Below, piece after piece: positions 62,287-64,000 of a stretch of 64,000 bases of DNA. Source of the DNA: Symbiodinium kawagutii (Eukaryota; Sar; Dinophyceae; Suessiales; Symbiodiniaceae). The first letter of the stretch is position 1; each line of letters begins with the position of its first letter. The stretch spans positions 122,721 through 186,720 of the forward strand of contig VSDK01016702.1 of assembly GCA_009767595.1 (NCBI GenBank). The letters are read 5' to 3'. The translations under genes and the position numbers were made by a program. The notes beneath the pieces were generated by a model. The model had not been told where the DNA came from. It made no database searches and worked only from the letters and a program-made list of their open reading frames with translations.

Positions 62287-62975
62287 CTGTGAAATGCAGA
62301 GACAAAGAAACGATTTTTGGCAATGAAGAACAGATTTAGATCTAGAAGAAAAAAAGGAAGTGTTCAGAGGAGGAAGAAAGTAGAATGTTTGGAATATTTC
62401 GAATCAGAACACTGGTGAAAGCCAGGAAAGGAAAACGATTGGTGATGCTGAATGTTGAATAAGCAAGGGACATGAGGGCACTCAAGTTCTGATTTATCTT
62501 TGTTCAAGTTCAATACAATGCATTTATGCATGTAAAGGTGCCTCTCAAGGTCTTGGAAAGCTTGTGCTGCTGGCTAGATACTAGTTCTGGAGAAGTTTGG
62601 CTGTGCAAATACAGCTCGTGGCAAAGCTTTGAGGTGTAAAATGTACAAGTAGCTGTCTCAGAGTACCGGTGCTAAACACACATAAAATTTAGAACACAGG
62701 CCATGCTCTTTGCTGCATAAACCCCGCTTGAGTCTGTAAGCACAGGCTCTTGAACTGTTTGGTGCGCAGAAGTTTGGTTGTGTGGAAGGTAAGAGTCAAG
62801 CCAAGAGAAGATCCGGGGAAAGAAGATCGGAGAAGAGAAGGCAAGATCATGAAAGGGAAAGTTCCCCTTGCCTTGCTAAAGCAAGAATTAAACTCCAGCT
62901 AGCTCCCACTTTCCCGGAAAGACTATGTACAACCTTTGACTCAAAGGAGAAACAGAAGTCTCACAGACCCGGTGC

Positions 62976-63062
62976 CTGATGTTGTTGCAACTCCTTCAGC
63001 AAGACACTGCGAGAGCGCAAGAGCAGGATCGAAGCACTGTATGCTTCCACAAAGTATGGCTC
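62976..63062 (-). CDS. gene 20 exon, 29 codons, probable GC donor
   Basis: Acceptor CTGAGAG|GAG in phase 0, then EPYFVEAYSASILLLRSRSV and LLKELQQHQ, donor CATCAG|GCACCG. It follows the 63348-63455 exon in phase. Confidence 0.6.
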
Positions 63063-63347
63063 CTCTCAGGGGCCGTATTGCGACTTGCATTCCACAGGGA
63101 CTTGGGTAAAGTCAAACTAAGGAACTTCAAACTTCTATGAATTTGCAAACCTTTATGCATGGACATTAAAAGACATAAAGACATATTGAAGACCTATAAT
63201 TACTGGTACAACACTTATATCTGTCTTATATCTACTTGGTCAGAATCGGCAATCACTTGTCTTTATGCAAATGTTCAGCAAATTACAAATGTGTAAACAA
63301 AGTGTAACTCATGTAATGAGGAATCTTGGATAATCTTGGTGGCTCTC

Positions 63348-63455
63348 CTGAAGGTCTAAGCGAGGTCGCAAAGCAATGACGTCAACGATGCGTTGTGCCA
63401 GCAGGCGACGCTCCAAGGGGTCTGTGGTGTCTTCGAAGATATTGAGGTAAACTTC
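63348..63455 (-). CDS. gene 20 exon, 36 codons, probable GA donor
   Basis: Acceptor TTCGGTGAG|GAAG, then EVYLNIFEDTTDPLERRLLA and QRIVDVIALRPRLDLQ, donor CTTCAG|GAGAGCC, phase 0 at both ends. It joins directly to the next exon (EPYFVEAY). Highly protein-like, but no family could be named. Confidence 0.65.
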
Positions 63456-63619
63456 CTCACCGAAACAATCGTTAAATTAAAGATTGAGCATGTTTAAAGA
63501 ATTTCAAAGATAAGCTTTGAAGGATCTCAAAGCTCTTCACAGCTCTACCTAGAATAACTATTTGATTTTAGATATTTTTAGATGCTCAATTTTGGGTGGT
63601 GAGATGTGGCTTGCAAGAC

Positions 63620-63790
63620 TTGGAACGATCGCAACATTTCAACGCCTTGAGAAGACCTTGGAACTTGTCAATGTCACCCATGAAGTGCCCGTGGTGAGTT
63701 CTTCGAAGCCCTATCCCCGTCAAGGCTCTACCAAATGCTGCTTCTCGGTGTTGAACCAAACCTGACCGCGAAATCTGCTCCATCTGAATT
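63620..63790 (-). CDS. gene 20 exon
   Basis: The minus frame reads EAAFGRALTGIGLRRTHHGH and MGDIDKFQGLLKALKCCDRS. A plus ORF overlaps, but gene 20 exons flank it on both sides. Confidence 0.5.
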
Positions 63791-63845
63791 CACATCTCAA
63801 TCAGCGCAGAAAAAGTTTCCAAAAGCACGAAAGCAATTGAAAGCT

Positions 63846-64000
63846 TTAAGTAAAAAAATCCTGCAATTGGAAGTTTTTAATTTCGAAAATTCGCAGAAGA
63901 GCCCTGGAGAGCGCCTCTGAGGCCAAGAGATCATACAGCACAGCGCAGCGATCCACAGCCGCGATCTCGCGCTCGTCAGATCCTAGGATCTTCTGCCGAA
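63846..64000 (-). CDS. gene 20 exon running to the window edge
   Basis: The minus frame reads LGSDEREIAAVDRCAVLYDL and LASEALSRALLRIFEIKNFQ, to a stop at 63846-63848 or a donor before it. The gene continues beyond 64000. Confidence 0.6.
   Translation of the reverse strand, partial: RQKILGSDEREIAAVDRCAVLYDLLASEALSRALLRIFEIKNFQLQDFFT

Noticed and set aside
1..64000. Prokaryotic operons, phage defence or secondary-metabolite cluster
   Set aside because: No ribosome-binding sites, no long ORFs and no recognisable bacterial families; the whole window has intron-rich eukaryotic structure.

Overview
The window looks like nuclear DNA of a dinoflagellate, most likely one related to Symbiodiniaceae; this is an inference from architecture, not a database match. 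No long uninterrupted gene is present. Short open segments of 20 to 60 codons are bounded by plausible splice signals: AG acceptors, often AG|G, with GT donors and probably some GC and GA donors. They sit among simple-sequence and minisatellite arrays, and most of the convincing ones are on the minus strand. Unidirectional gene blocks, many short exons and relaxed donors are known dinoflagellate traits. No prokaryotic operon, CRISPR array, rRNA or tRNA was seen.

Layout. 0.16-1.23 kb: minus-strand gene 1 with a probable ATG exon and three coiled-coil exons. 1.8-7.2 kb: minus-strand gene 2 (one gene or more), about 15 exons, glutamine/glutamate-rich and helical. 7.4-8.15 kb: an AT-richer, apparently decayed chain of minus ORFs. 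9.9-14.5 kb: minus exons, including a long helical one at 10.08-10.44 kb. 14.6-19.2 kb: minus exons, several with hydrophobic segments. 19.8-21.5 kb: a splice-donor-like degenerate repeat, then a 116-copy 10-bp minisatellite. 22.5-28.1 kb: scattered minus exons. 28.2-30.2 kb: a roughly 345-bp module present twice, flanking a 197-bp run with no T on the plus strand. 30.5-34.3 kb and parts of 36-40 kb: plus-strand coding candidates. 37.1-39.0 kb and 40.2-44.8 kb: minus genes with the clearest phase-consistent exons. 46.5-47.5 kb: a repeat field built on an AATAGAAGATATT motif. 48.7-50.9 kb: minus exons. 51.6-53.1 kb: GATA mosaic. 53.9-55.7 kb: minus exons around an 18-copy 13-bp minisatellite. 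57.6 kb: minus exon with a BED-like zinc-finger half. 58.4-59.9 kb: 10-bp array with an N gap. 60.06-60.78 kb: TATG array. 61.4-64.0 kb: minus exons of a gene running off the right edge.

Gene models were assembled by eye. Exon edges are reliable only where acceptor, donor and phase agree, and this is stated per entry. Many segments are open on both strands, so strand calls rest on splice signals and composition. No product could be named from homology except the tentative BED-like finger; the common theme of the others is helical, coiled-coil-like sequence.
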